A stretch of 64,000 nucleotides of DNA from Muribaculaceae bacterium (GTDB lineage Bacteria; Bacteroidota; Bacteroidia; Bacteroidales; Muribaculaceae). Every line of letters starts with the position of its first letter. Position 1 is the stretch's first letter. Below are positions 1 through 8,351 of this stretch, one piece after another. Under the pieces are notes generated by a model that saw nothing but the letters and a program-made list of their open reading frames with translations, did no database searches and had not been told where the DNA came from. The stretch spans positions 1 to 64,000 of the forward strand of contig CAJSYI010000005.1 of the NCBI GenBank assembly GCA_910573745.1. Reading direction: 5' to 3'. A program made the position numbers and the translations under genes.

Positions 1-412
1 ACAAAACTTATTTGACTTTACCAAATAAAATTGCCGCTAATTTCTATAAAACCAGCAGGTTAAATTTACCTATAATGGTGATGTCTATTCCACATTATCG
101 CCTTAGCGTGTCCGCTGAATAGTTACTTAAGAATTCAACCGTAGGCGTGGAAAAATTCAGTTTCTCACGAGTTCTCCGATTCAATTTATTCTGCACTTTT
201 TTATAATTTTTTTTTGGGGGGGTGTAACTAATGCAAAATCAGTTCCTTTCGGGATAACTGCCTTTTGGTCTGGGTGAAATTGTTTTTCGGTGGGGAGGGG
301 GCACAAACCCATAGCCCCTCCCCACCGAAAAACAATTTCACCCTGTCGCCTCAAAAAATGGTGGTTACACAATGTAAAAATTGCGTTTTGACTTTAGGTT
401 CAGGTTACTAAG
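1..412. other. Intergenic region with long hairpin
   Basis: No convincing gene lies here. The region is AT-rich, holds a T-run and G-run near 206-222, and is dominated by the perfect inverted repeat at 272-343. GTGTAAC (222-228) and GTTACAC (363-369) form a weaker outer inverted pair flanking the hairpin, so the whole may be one nested structure. A 63-codon leftward reading frame covers the hairpin but has no supporting features. The hairpin lies downstream of the leftward SusD gene and could end its transcript. Confidence 0.6.
272..343. repeat. Perfect 29-bp inverted repeat with 14-nt loop
   Basis: Positions 272-300 are the exact reverse complement of 315-343, separated by a 14-nt loop. The arms mix a G-rich stretch with an A/T-rich core. 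It is far longer and more exact than a normal intrinsic terminator and lies about 70 bp beyond the stop codon of the leftward SusD gene. It may be a terminator, a small repeat element or a recombination relic; the sequence does not decide between them. Confidence 0.85.
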
Positions 413-2164
413 CTACCAGCCTTCGTTTTGCGTGAGATTGCGGTTGCGGTCCATTTCAACAAGAGGAATCGGCCAAAGCTCGTGGCGCGGCTGATAAGCA
501 CGTGTGTACATCAGATCTCCGAATATGTCCGTTGCGTCCTTCACCGACTCCTGCAGGAGTCCCCACCGACGCAGATCCCAATAGCGTTGTCCCTCACCGG
601 CAAGTTCACAGGCACGCTCTTTGCGTATTCGGCAGCCCATGTCTTCCTTGCCTCCTACGGCAAGATGCGGACTGCCTGAGTTCAGGCCGGGCATGCCTGC
701 CCGCGCCCTTATCTTGTTGACTTCCGCTATCGCCTTGCCTACGGCACCAGTTTCGTTGTAGGCTTCGGCAAGCATAAGAATCACGTCCCCGAGCCTGATA
801 AGAGGAAACTCATATGGAGTGCGAGTGTATTCGCCCCAGTATCCGTCAAGATTCCCGGTAGGAATCCATTTTCGCCAGAAATATGAGTTCCATCCTTCCG
901 AGTTACGGATGAATGCCATAGCCTCCATCGGCGCGCCGCCTTTGGCCGGGTCGGCCAGCACGAACTGCTTGTCCATCGGATTGGAACCTGCGTCTGTGCC
1001 GAGATAATGCGAATAAGGGGTTATCACATTCAGGCACAGACGAGGGTCGCGGAGCCTATAGGCATCCATAACTTTGGTGGTGTCGCAGTCAAGCGTACTT
1101 GTAACTACCGTGCTCCCCTGGTCTATGGCCACGCACATATACTTCCTCCGGAGTTCGGGGCCGCCGGAGCTGAAACCGGGGAAGATGTCGTCCCAGTCAA
1201 AGGGAGAGCCGTCAATGTTATCATACATGTCCACAAGGGTCGTGGATGGCACTATGCGGTTGGATGCAATCAGCCGCATAGTAGACTTGTTGCCGAAATA
1301 AGACACGATGTCGAGGGCATTCCCTGCGGTGTTCCCGTCTATCGACTGGATGGAGAATATCATCTCGTCGCTGTGCCGTCCGTTATAGAGCCTGAAGAGG
1401 TCGTCATAGTCGGGATGGAGTGCGTACCCGTAGTCGGCAGACTTGCCATAGACTATCTCCTCGAAGTCGGATATCGCCTTTTCCCATTGGCGGTCGAAGA
1501 GGTACACCTTCCCCCTGAGCGCGTACGCCGCGCCTCTGGTGGCTCTCCCCAGATTCTCGGCATCCCATCTGACAGGCAATTTACGTATGGCGTCGTCGAG
1601 GTCTTCAATCACATGACGGCGTATCTCCTCCGCCGTGCTGCGAGGATTCCTGAGATTGGCGAACTGTTCGTTTATGTCGCATGTCTCATCGTAATACGGC
1701 ACACCGCCCCAGCAATTGAGCATACGGAAATATGCCATTGCACGCAAAAATTTGGCTTCGCCGGTAACGCGGTCGATGGTCTCGCCGCTAATCGGCATTC
1801 CGGCCACTTTGCGTATCACCGTGTTGGCCCGATGCACGAGTTCATAAAGATTCTGCCAATGGTTCTGCACCCCTCCGCTTGCCGATGAAAACGCCGTGCC
1901 TCGGGAAATGTCAGCCCAAGGAGATGTGCCGTCGGCCAGGTCGGAACACATGTCAAACGTGAATTCCATTCCGAAGCACCATGGTGCTTTCATAGCCGCA
2001 TACATGCCTAATGCGGCCTGACGGGCATGCTCTTCGGTCTGCCAGAATGTCTTTTCCGACATCTGGTCGGACGGCGTGTAGTCAAGGCTTTCGCATCCGG
2101 TGAGCGCCAGAAGCGGAAACATGCCAAGGATGCAAAAAACAAAAACATATATTTTCTTCATCAT
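413..2164 (-). CDS. SusD/RagB-family outer-membrane lipoprotein
   Basis: This is the surface glycan- or nutrient-binding lid that pairs with a SusC transporter. The N terminus has a short signal peptide ending in a lipobox (LTGC, Cys24), so the protein should be lipidated. At 583 aa it has normal family length. The C-terminal part shows the family hallmarks: AEVNKIRARAG, then ERACELAGEGQRYWDLRRWG, the conserved SusD end block. It follows the SusC gene with a 22-bp gap, the usual susC-susD order. No glycoside hydrolase, sulfatase or anti-sigma regulator lies nearby, so the substrate is unknown. A second Met directly after the first is an equally possible start. Confidence 0.95.
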   Translation of the reverse strand: MMKKIYVFVFCILGMFPLLALTGCESLDYTPSDQMSEKTFWQTEEHARQAALGMYAAMKAPWCFGMEFTFDMCSDLADGTSPWADISRGTAFSSASGGVQNHWQNLYELVHRANTVIRKVAGMPISGETIDRVTGEAKFLRAMAYFRMLNCWGGVPYYDETCDINEQFANLRNPRSTAEEIRRHVIEDLDDAIRKLPVRWDAENLGRATRGAAYALRGKVYLFDRQWEKAISDFEEIVYGKSADYGYALHPDYDDLFRLYNGRHSDEMIFSIQSIDGNTAGNALDIVSYFGNKSTMRLIASNRIVPSTTLVDMYDNIDGSPFDWDDIFPGFSSGGPELRRKYMCVAIDQGSTVVTSTLDCDTTKVMDAYRLRDPRLCLNVITPYSHYLGTDAGSNPMDKQFVLADPAKGGAPMEAMAFIRNSEGWNSYFWRKWIPTGNLDGYWGEYTRTPYEFPLIRLGDVILMLAEAYNETGAVGKAIAEVNKIRARAGMPGLNSGSPHLAVGGKEDMGCRIRKERACELAGEGQRYWDLRRWGLLQESVKDATDIFGDLMYTRAYQPRHELWPIPLVEMDRNRNLTQNEGW

Positions 2165-2186
2165 AATTCTACTGTTTAACTGGTAA

Positions 2187-5100
2187 TCAGAAAGTTATAT
2201 TTACCCCGACAGAATACTGGCGCACAGCGGGATAACCGACATTGGCACCGATTTCCGGGTCAAAACCGGGAAATCCGGTTATGGTGAAAAGATTGTCGAT
2301 GCTCGCGTAAAACTTGAGGTTCTCCACGAAGAACTTACGTGTAATCCTCTGCGGAATCGTGTAGCCAAGACGTATGTTCTTGCACCTGAGATAGGCGGCA
2401 TTATGCACGAATGCATCGCTCGCCACATCGTTTTTCGGATTTGCGTTGTTGCGGAGAATGGGATATTTGGATGAATACGGATTCTGCGGAGTCCAGGCAT
2501 TGTCGGCAATGTCTTTGTTCAAAGACTGCCCCATAACGGTCGTGAACCTGAACGCCTGGTTATTGTAGTAAACATGATGGTTTCCCGTGCCCTGAAGCAT
2601 TATTCCGAAATCGAATCCGTTCCACTGCAAGGCGAAACTTGCGCCGTAGGTGAAACGCGGAAGCTGGCCGTGGCCTATCTCCACACGGTCGGCGGCATCC
2701 AGTCGACCATCCCCGTTGGCATCGGCATAAAGGAAATCCCCGAGTTCCGGACGTTGGTATGTGGCAAAATAGTCAGGATTGCGGTCTACAAGCGATTGTA
2801 CATAATCAAGGTCGGCCTGATCGCGGACTATGCGGTCAACGGTAATAAGATAGAGCTGGTTGATGGGCCTTCCCTCTTGGGTTTTATACACTCCGCTGAT
2901 TGAAGGCGTGTCGCCTTGGAACTTCGTAACCTTGTTGTTGACGAATCCCATATTGAAGCCTATCTGGTAACCGACCTTCCCTATGCGGTCATACCAATTG
3001 ATGTCGAATTCCACGCCTCTGTTGTTGACTTCACCCGCATTCTGGTTGGGGACAATGCTCGTCCCGTGTTCCAGCGGGGCAGGCAGGGATATGAGTATTC
3101 CTTTCGTGTCTTTGTTGTAGAAGTCTATGCTCCCGGCAAGCCGGTTGCCCAACAAAGAGAAGTCCACTCCGACGTCGGCCATATATGTCTTTTCCCACGT
3201 CAGATCCGGATTTGCAAGAACAGTCTGCGCGAGTCCGCCCACCACCGTGCCGTTGAGCACATAGTTGGCCGTGGAATAAAGGGACTGATACATATATAGG
3301 CTTGTAGTGGCATTGTTGCCGAGCGAACCGTATGAGGCCCTTATTTTCAATTGGTTCAACCATACTGATGCGTTCCTCATAAAACCCTCGTCTGAAATCC
3401 TCCAAGCCGCGGATACCGACGGGAAATAACCCCATCGTCTGCTGGGAGCGAACCTTGACGACCCGTCGGCGCGCATATTGGCTTCAAGGAAATACTTGCT
3501 GTCCCAACTCAGGTTCATGCGACCGAAAAAAGAACGCATGGCCCATTCATCGTACGTTCCGGAGACCTCCCCGTTGGTTGTCCCGGCATCGATTCCGGTA
3601 AGGGAAGAATCCACAAGGTCATATTTCCTGTAATAGTCGCGGTCATAATGGTTGTATTCCTGGCTCATTCCCGCAAACACCGAAGCGTCGAGCTTTCCGA
3701 GACTCAGGTCGTAGCGCGCCGTGAGTTCAGAAGACCGGAAAGTGTTCTGGTAGTTGTAACGGCGTATATAGGTGCGCACAGTCCCTTCCCGAATCAAGAC
3801 AGGGCCGTCAAACGTGAATCTGTACAAATCACGGTCGCACAGATGGTGTTCCACTTTGCGTTGCCAATAGTTGAGCGCAAAAGCCCCTTGTACGACAAGT
3901 CCTTTCACAGGACGCACAGAGGCGAACAGTTTGGCCACCGTGCGGAACGTCTTCACAGGGAATTCGGTCTTGTAGAACCATTGACGGCGATACGGATTGA
4001 AGTTGCTGACATTCTCCTCTTCGGGGTTCTGCACTCCACCGTACAGTCCGGTGGCCGGATCATAAAGAGTCATTCCCGGCACGGTATTGAACGCGCCTGA
4101 CCCGAATATCACGTCTCCTCCCGCCGTGGCATTTTCCGACGATGGGTTGTTTTTGTCAAAATAGCCGAACAGATTGGCTCCCAAGTTCAGCCACGGCTTT
4201 ACCTTGACATCTATGTTTGCCCTTAGCTGATAGCGTTGATAATCTGTGTAATAAATCATCCCCGGATTGTTTACATATCCGACGGAAAGATTGTAATTCA
4301 CCGTTTTGCCTCCCCCGTAGACCGACAGATCATGCTTCTGCACCACCGAGGGATTGCGGTAAATGTGATCCTGCCAGTCGGTGTTGGGATACACGGTCGG
4401 ATTACGGCCTGCATCGTTGCGCCATTCGTCTATCTTCCCTTGCGAGAACCTCGGCGCCTGACCGTTGGCCAAAAGCCCGGCGTTCTGTATTTCCATAAAA
4501 TCGGCATAGTCGGTAACGAGGTTCATCCGTTTTGCCACTGTCTCGAACGACACATTGCCGCTGTAAGTAACCCTCGGTGCTCGTTCGCTACCCTTTCTTG
4601 TGGTAACGAGTATCACGCCGTTTGCCGCCCTCGAACCGTATATGGCCGCTGAAGCGGCATCCTTGAGAATCGAAATATTCTCGATGTCTCCGGGATTAAT
4701 GTCGCTCAGGGATATTCCGGTCATGCCATCCACCACCACGAGAGGGGCGGCATCATTGAGCGTGCCTTGTCCTCGCACCCGGATGCTCTGCGATTCATAT
4801 CCGGGAGTGGTGCCTCCGGAGTTTGACACAGTGAGTCCAGGAGCGAGTCCGGCCAACGCGTTGGTTACGTCTGTCAGCGGACGGTCTTCGAGTTCTGATC
4901 TGGATACCGAAGACACAGCTCCGGTAAGGTTTGCCTTTTTCTGAGTAGCGTAGCCGACCACCACCACTTCATCGAGAGTAGAGCCGTCCTCTTCCATGAC
5001 AACAGCATAATCGTCTTTTCCCGGTTTCAGGCGTATCTCGACCGGAACGTATCCGAAATAAGACACTTGCAGCGTGCCTTTCTCCGGAACTCCGTCCAGG

Positions 5101-5300
5101 ACGAAAAGGCCGTCGGCATCAGTGGTTGTGGCGACCGTTCCTTTCTTCTTGAGACTCACGGCAGCTCCAGTAAGAGGTTCGCCCTTGCTGTCCGACACGA
5201 TGCCATGAATCTGACGGACGAGCTGCTTCGGCATGTCATCGGCCTTAATGCCAAAGCCGACCGCGACAAACATTAAAAGCAACAGGAATGTTCTGTTCAT
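2187..5300 (-). CDS. SusC/RagA-family TonB-linked outer-membrane transporter
   Basis: This 1037-aa TonB-dependent transporter imports a ligand captured by the partner SusD. Residues 1-20 are a signal peptide. A carboxypeptidase-D-like regulatory domain follows at about 33-105 (GIVSDSKGEPLTGAAV), then the SusC signature DEVVVVGYATQKK at about 111-123. The plug includes VVDGMTGISL and KDAASAAIYGSRAANGVILV. The rest is a beta-barrel ending in the outer-membrane closing strand YSVGVNITF. It is the first gene of a two-gene operon with susD. A TAnnTTTG-type -7 element lies just upstream. The lack of nearby degradative enzymes makes this an orphan Sus pair, and the substrate is not predictable. Confidence 0.96.
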   Translation of the reverse strand: MNRTFLLLLMFVAVGFGIKADDMPKQLVRQIHGIVSDSKGEPLTGAAVSLKKKGTVATTTDADGLFVLDGVPEKGTLQVSYFGYVPVEIRLKPGKDDYAVVMEEDGSTLDEVVVVGYATQKKANLTGAVSSVSRSELEDRPLTDVTNALAGLAPGLTVSNSGGTTPGYESQSIRVRGQGTLNDAAPLVVVDGMTGISLSDINPGDIENISILKDAASAAIYGSRAANGVILVTTRKGSERAPRVTYSGNVSFETVAKRMNLVTDYADFMEIQNAGLLANGQAPRFSQGKIDEWRNDAGRNPTVYPNTDWQDHIYRNPSVVQKHDLSVYGGGKTVNYNLSVGYVNNPGMIYYTDYQRYQLRANIDVKVKPWLNLGANLFGYFDKNNPSSENATAGGDVIFGSGAFNTVPGMTLYDPATGLYGGVQNPEEENVSNFNPYRRQWFYKTEFPVKTFRTVAKLFASVRPVKGLVVQGAFALNYWQRKVEHHLCDRDLYRFTFDGPVLIREGTVRTYIRRYNYQNTFRSSELTARYDLSLGKLDASVFAGMSQEYNHYDRDYYRKYDLVDSSLTGIDAGTTNGEVSGTYDEWAMRSFFGRMNLSWDSKYFLEANMRADGSSRFAPSRRWGYFPSVSAAWRISDEGFMRNASVWLNQLKIRASYGSLGNNATTSLYMYQSLYSTANYVLNGTVVGGLAQTVLANPDLTWEKTYMADVGVDFSLLGNRLAGSIDFYNKDTKGILISLPAPLEHGTSIVPNQNAGEVNNRGVEFDINWYDRIGKVGYQIGFNMGFVNNKVTKFQGDTPSISGVYKTQEGRPINQLYLITVDRIVRDQADLDYVQSLVDRNPDYFATYQRPELGDFLYADANGDGRLDAADRVEIGHGQLPRFTYGASFALQWNGFDFGIMLQGTGNHHVYYNNQAFRFTTVMGQSLNKDIADNAWTPQNPYSSKYPILRNNANPKNDVASDAFVHNAAYLRCKNIRLGYTIPQRITRKFFVENLKFYASIDNLFTITGFPGFDPEIGANVGYPAVRQYSVGVNITF

Positions 5301-5325
5301 TTCGGTGGGTTATTGTGGTTTTCGG

Positions 5326-5333
5326 CAAAATTA
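5326..5333 (-). promoter_or_regulatory. Bacteroidetes -7 promoter element for susCD
   Basis: Read on the minus strand the bases are TAATTTTG, matching the Bacteroidetes consensus TAnnTTTG, about 25 bp before the SusC start. No good TTTG -33 element is seen at the expected spacing, so this is a partial match. Confidence 0.45.
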
Positions 5334-5441
5334 ACCACAAAAACATTACCGACACAGAGATTGCCAACAGACAGCCGAAAAGTGCCAATGAACGCACATC
5401 ATAGCCGCATCAGGCTATGGCAGTCGGGTTGCAGGGCGGAA

Positions 5442-6302
5442 TCAGTCCGTCTGTATGACAAGATAATTGGAAAGGCTCCAGAAAAGGTCTGAATCGAGGA
5501 TATGAAGGAAAGTGCGCTCCCCTTTCCCCGACATAGAATAGGAACTTTCAGGATGCTGAGTGAGTATTTTGGGCTTTTTCGCACCGATTCTGATGTATTC
5601 AGCAGTGCGTTTGTCGCATGTCCTGAAACGCGATTTGTCAGCCCCGTCTTTGAGCACCTTTGTTTTCCTCAGGAATCCGGTCTCGATGATGCCCTGCTTT
5701 TTCAGATTGGCCTTACTGTCGATTATTACGTAGCCGGCGTTAAGTTCGTTTTCAAGCTTGACGGAAACGGATTTTGCCGAATCCAGCTCAGAATAGGCCG
5801 TGGCCACGGTGCTGCTGAGCGAATCCACAGTGATGTTGAGAGAGCCGATATGCCGTCTTGCGTCCGTCAGCTGCCTGTTCAACTCTTCTATTTCAGACAG
5901 TTGGGAATTGACCTGTTTCCTCAGAATGTCTATTGTTGACTGAAGGCCTTCGTTGAACAATGACGACTCCTTCAGTCTGGACTCCATTTCTGAAATCTGC
6001 CTGTTGCGTTTCTGAAGCGTAGCTTTGACTGATGCTATGTCAGCAAGAATCCTTGAACGTCGGAAAGAATCTTCGCCGCCTCTTTTGTCCGTCGCGCTTA
6101 GCAAGCCCTCCAGACGCCTTATCTCCTCCAGATCGCACGTTACATCCCGGACAAGCGAGAAGAGCTTGTCCCGCTCCGACACTGCGGCGGCAAGCTCCTG
6201 CTTGGAAGCTTCCATAAGGTTGTCCGGCGCACCGTCGGGCTTAGGGCCGCTGCATGAACAGAGCAAATACACGCATATCAATATGTAGGCACCTGTTTTC
6301 AT
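5442..6302 (-). CDS. Coiled-coil lipoprotein of unknown function
   Basis: This 286-aa protein has a short signal peptide with a lipobox (LLCSC, lipidated Cys17), so it is probably membrane-anchored in the envelope. Residues about 30-190 are rich in charged heptad-like segments (SERDKLFSLV, KQVNSQLSEIEELNRQL), predicting a long coiled coil. The last 90 residues form a compact basic domain (KKQGIIETGFLRKTKVLK) found in many uncharacterised Bacteroidales lipoproteins. It stands alone between the SusCD operon and the LytS kinase. No enzymatic motif is visible; an envelope-spacing or scaffolding role is a guess. Confidence 0.8.
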   Translation of the reverse strand: MKTGAYILICVYLLCSCSGPKPDGAPDNLMEASKQELAAAVSERDKLFSLVRDVTCDLEEIRRLEGLLSATDKRGGEDSFRRSRILADIASVKATLQKRNRQISEMESRLKESSLFNEGLQSTIDILRKQVNSQLSEIEELNRQLTDARRHIGSLNITVDSLSSTVATAYSELDSAKSVSVKLENELNAGYVIIDSKANLKKQGIIETGFLRKTKVLKDGADKSRFRTCDKRTAEYIRIGAKKPKILTQHPESSYSMSGKGERTFLHILDSDLFWSLSNYLVIQTD

Positions 6303-6417
6303 TTGATTTTCAGAAAATGACTTGAATTCCGATGCAAAGATAGCGTGTTTTCAAGAGACAAAAAAATGAAACGCAAATAAACGACCGGAATCCGCCAATC
6401 AACTACGCCCGTTCCCG

Positions 6418-6449
6418 CTTGCCTGATAGAAAGGGATGTTGTAATTTTG
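6418..6449 (+). promoter_or_regulatory. Promoter of the LytS kinase gene, possibly leaderless
   Basis: CTTG at 6418-6421 and TAATTTTG at 6442-6449 are separated by 20 bp, matching the Bacteroidetes -33/-7 arrangement. The kinase ATG at 6454 begins only 5 bp after the -7 box, where transcription itself is expected to start, so the mRNA may have almost no leader. Confidence 0.6.
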
Positions 6450-6453
6450 CGGG

Positions 6454-7497
6454 ATGAAATACACAGACAAGAAATCCGTCTTGGTCTCTGACCTGTTTTT
6501 CTGCGCGGTGTTCATTCCGGCAATGCTTGCGTTGGGGCCTGCAGGACATTGGTTTGCACAATGGCCGGCATTCGCCATGATCGTAACCGTCTTTATGGTT
6601 TCAACGTATTTCGTAATCACGCGTGTCAACTTCCCTGAGCTTATAATCTCACGCAGATACGTAAAAATCGCCATAGTAGTTTCCATCCTCATATTGTGCA
6701 ACTACGCATTGACATGTTTCCCTCTGCCGAAAATCGACTTTGTAACCCCTGCGATGAGCGCATACCAGACAAGGGTGAGGGACTATGGCATATCGTTGAG
6801 CCTGTGGATGATGTTTTCGCTTGTCGCATGCTATTCCTTCACGATGTCGTTCGTGAAAGAGCTTTATGACCGTCTTCTTCTGCAGAAGAAGGCTGAACAT
6901 CAGCGCGACAAGGCAAAACTTGCCGTGTTCAGGGCGCAAATCAGCCCCCATTTCCTTTTCAACACGCTCAATACCCTGTACAGCCTCGTCTTAGGCACAT
7001 CGCAAAAAGCCGAAGTGGCTTTCGTGAAATTCACTGAGATACTCAAATACACTTATACTTCAATCGACAAAGACAAGACGACTGTAGAAGCCGAAGCGAA
7101 CTACATAAACAGCTACATCGACCTCCAGAAGATAAGGCTCGGCGACTGCACCAAAGTGGTTTTCTCAAAAGAAATCGATGACTCCGGAATGGAAATACCG
7201 CCCATGATATTACTGACACTCGTTGAAAACGCGTTCAAATACGGAAGTTCCACCAGCCGTGAATGCACTGTATGCATCTCTGTATCACTGAAAAAGGGAA
7301 TCCTTGAGTTTGAATCGTACAACAAAATCATGAAAAACTGCGAAGAGTTCAGAAGCGACATGCCTGTAGGGATGGAAAACTGCCGTGCCACGCTGTCTGC
7401 GTTCTTCCCCGGAAAACATTCCTTGGAGGCTTTCGAGGAAAACGGCGGCTATAGAGTCAGACTCAGCATTGACCTTAGAGACCGTTTGGCCATCTGA
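6454..7497 (+). CDS. LytS-type sensor histidine kinase
   Basis: This 347-aa membrane kinase autophosphorylates and passes phosphate to the LytTR regulator encoded next. Four hydrophobic segments span about residues 10-28, 36-55, 71-90 and 112-135. A short coiled coil follows, then the HisKA_6-type phosphoacceptor box ISPHFLFNTLNTLY with His166. The ATPase part keeps the N box (LVENAFKYGSS), but the G box is weak, as is common in this family. There is no recognisable extracellular ligand domain, so the stimulus is unknown. The response-regulator start lies 77 bp downstream on the same strand. Confidence 0.92.
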   Translation: MKYTDKKSVLVSDLFFCAVFIPAMLALGPAGHWFAQWPAFAMIVTVFMVSTYFVITRVNFPELIISRRYVKIAIVVSILILCNYALTCFPLPKIDFVTPAMSAYQTRVRDYGISLSLWMMFSLVACYSFTMSFVKELYDRLLLQKKAEHQRDKAKLAVFRAQISPHFLFNTLNTLYSLVLGTSQKAEVAFVKFTEILKYTYTSIDKDKTTVEAEANYINSYIDLQKIRLGDCTKVVFSKEIDDSGMEIPPMILLTLVENAFKYGSSTSRECTVCISVSLKKGILEFESYNKIMKNCEEFRSDMPVGMENCRATLSAFFPGKHSLEAFEENGGYRVRLSIDLRDRLAI

Positions 7498-7574
7498 GCC
7501 CATTCAATCGGAAACACTTATCCGATATGCCAAAAGTCGATTTAACACTCTTACTTACAACAACAGGACACACA

Positions 7575-8255
7575 ATGAAATGCGTAGCGATAGACGACGA
7601 ACCGCTTGCTCTGGAAGTGATCAGCAAATTCTGCCGACGCATAGGCGGGATGGAAGTCAGTGTTTTCGTAGATCCGGAGAAAGGTCTACATTTCATACAG
7701 GAAACCGCCCCTGAACTGGTTTTCCTCGACATAGAGATGGAAAACGTCAGTGGCCTTGACATAGCCCGCAGGCTTCCGGAAAACACATGCTTCATATTCA
7801 CAACCGCATATCTCGACTATGCCCTTGACGGATTTGAACTCGATGCGGTTGACTATCTGCACAAGCCCTTCCCATTCGACAGGTTCCGAGCCGCTTATGA
7901 AAAGGCACTCAGAAGAATTGCCGGCATTAACCTAAAGGCAAATGCAGAAGAGTACATCGTAGTGAAGCAGGAATACAACAATGTCCGGATTCCTTTGGCC
8001 GACATACTTTACATCGAAGCCATGGAAGGCTATTCAAAGATATTCAAGGTTTCGGGCGGGTGTGTGGTATCGCGCATATTGTTGAAAAAGGCAATGGACA
8101 TGCTGCCCGAAAAAGGCTTCCTGAGGATACACAGGTCTTTCGTCGTGCCTACATCGAAGATAGAAAGCTACTCCAAACAGTCGGTAAGGCTAATCGGGGG
8201 CAAGACTCTCCCCGTAGGACGCCAATATGCATCGGAAATCGGCTCCAACATCTGA
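7575..8255 (+). CDS. LytTR-family response regulator
   Basis: This 226-aa regulator has a receiver domain (about 1-115; acidic pair D7/D8 in AIDDEP, phosphoacceptor D52 in LVFLDIEM, conserved Lys in YLHKPF) joined to a LytTR DNA-binding domain (about 130-226; ILYIEAMEGYSKIF, FLRIHRSFVVP). It is the cognate output of the LytS kinase just upstream. The ATG at 7575 was chosen because translation from there begins directly with the receiver strand MKCVAIDDEP; an upstream in-frame ATG at 7527 would add 16 unconserved residues. Confidence 0.94.
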   Translation: MKCVAIDDEPLALEVISKFCRRIGGMEVSVFVDPEKGLHFIQETAPELVFLDIEMENVSGLDIARRLPENTCFIFTTAYLDYALDGFELDAVDYLHKPFPFDRFRAAYEKALRRIAGINLKANAEEYIVVKQEYNNVRIPLADILYIEAMEGYSKIFKVSGGCVVSRILLKKAMDMLPEKGFLRIHRSFVVPTSKIESYSKQSVRLIGGKTLPVGRQYASEIGSNI

Positions 8256-8269
8256 CAAACAAAAAAACT

Positions 8270-8297
8270 CTGGCGGGCGTCTCACGACGTCCGCCAG
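8270..8297 (-). terminator. Intrinsic terminator between convergent genes
   Basis: A 12-bp stem (8270-8281 with 8286-8297, one G-T mismatch) with a TCAC loop lies between the response regulator and the leftward outer-membrane protein gene. Read leftward, the stem is followed by a seven-T run, so it mainly ends the outer-membrane gene. It may also slow the rightward transcript. Confidence 0.8.
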
Positions 8298-8351
8298 CCC
8301 TCTAACTATGAAAGAACGAGTTCTCATTCGAGAGAAAACTCTGAATTGCGT

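Noticed and set aside
1007-1888. 293-codon rightward open frame
   Set aside because: It lies wholly antisense to the well-supported SusD gene and has no protein-family features.
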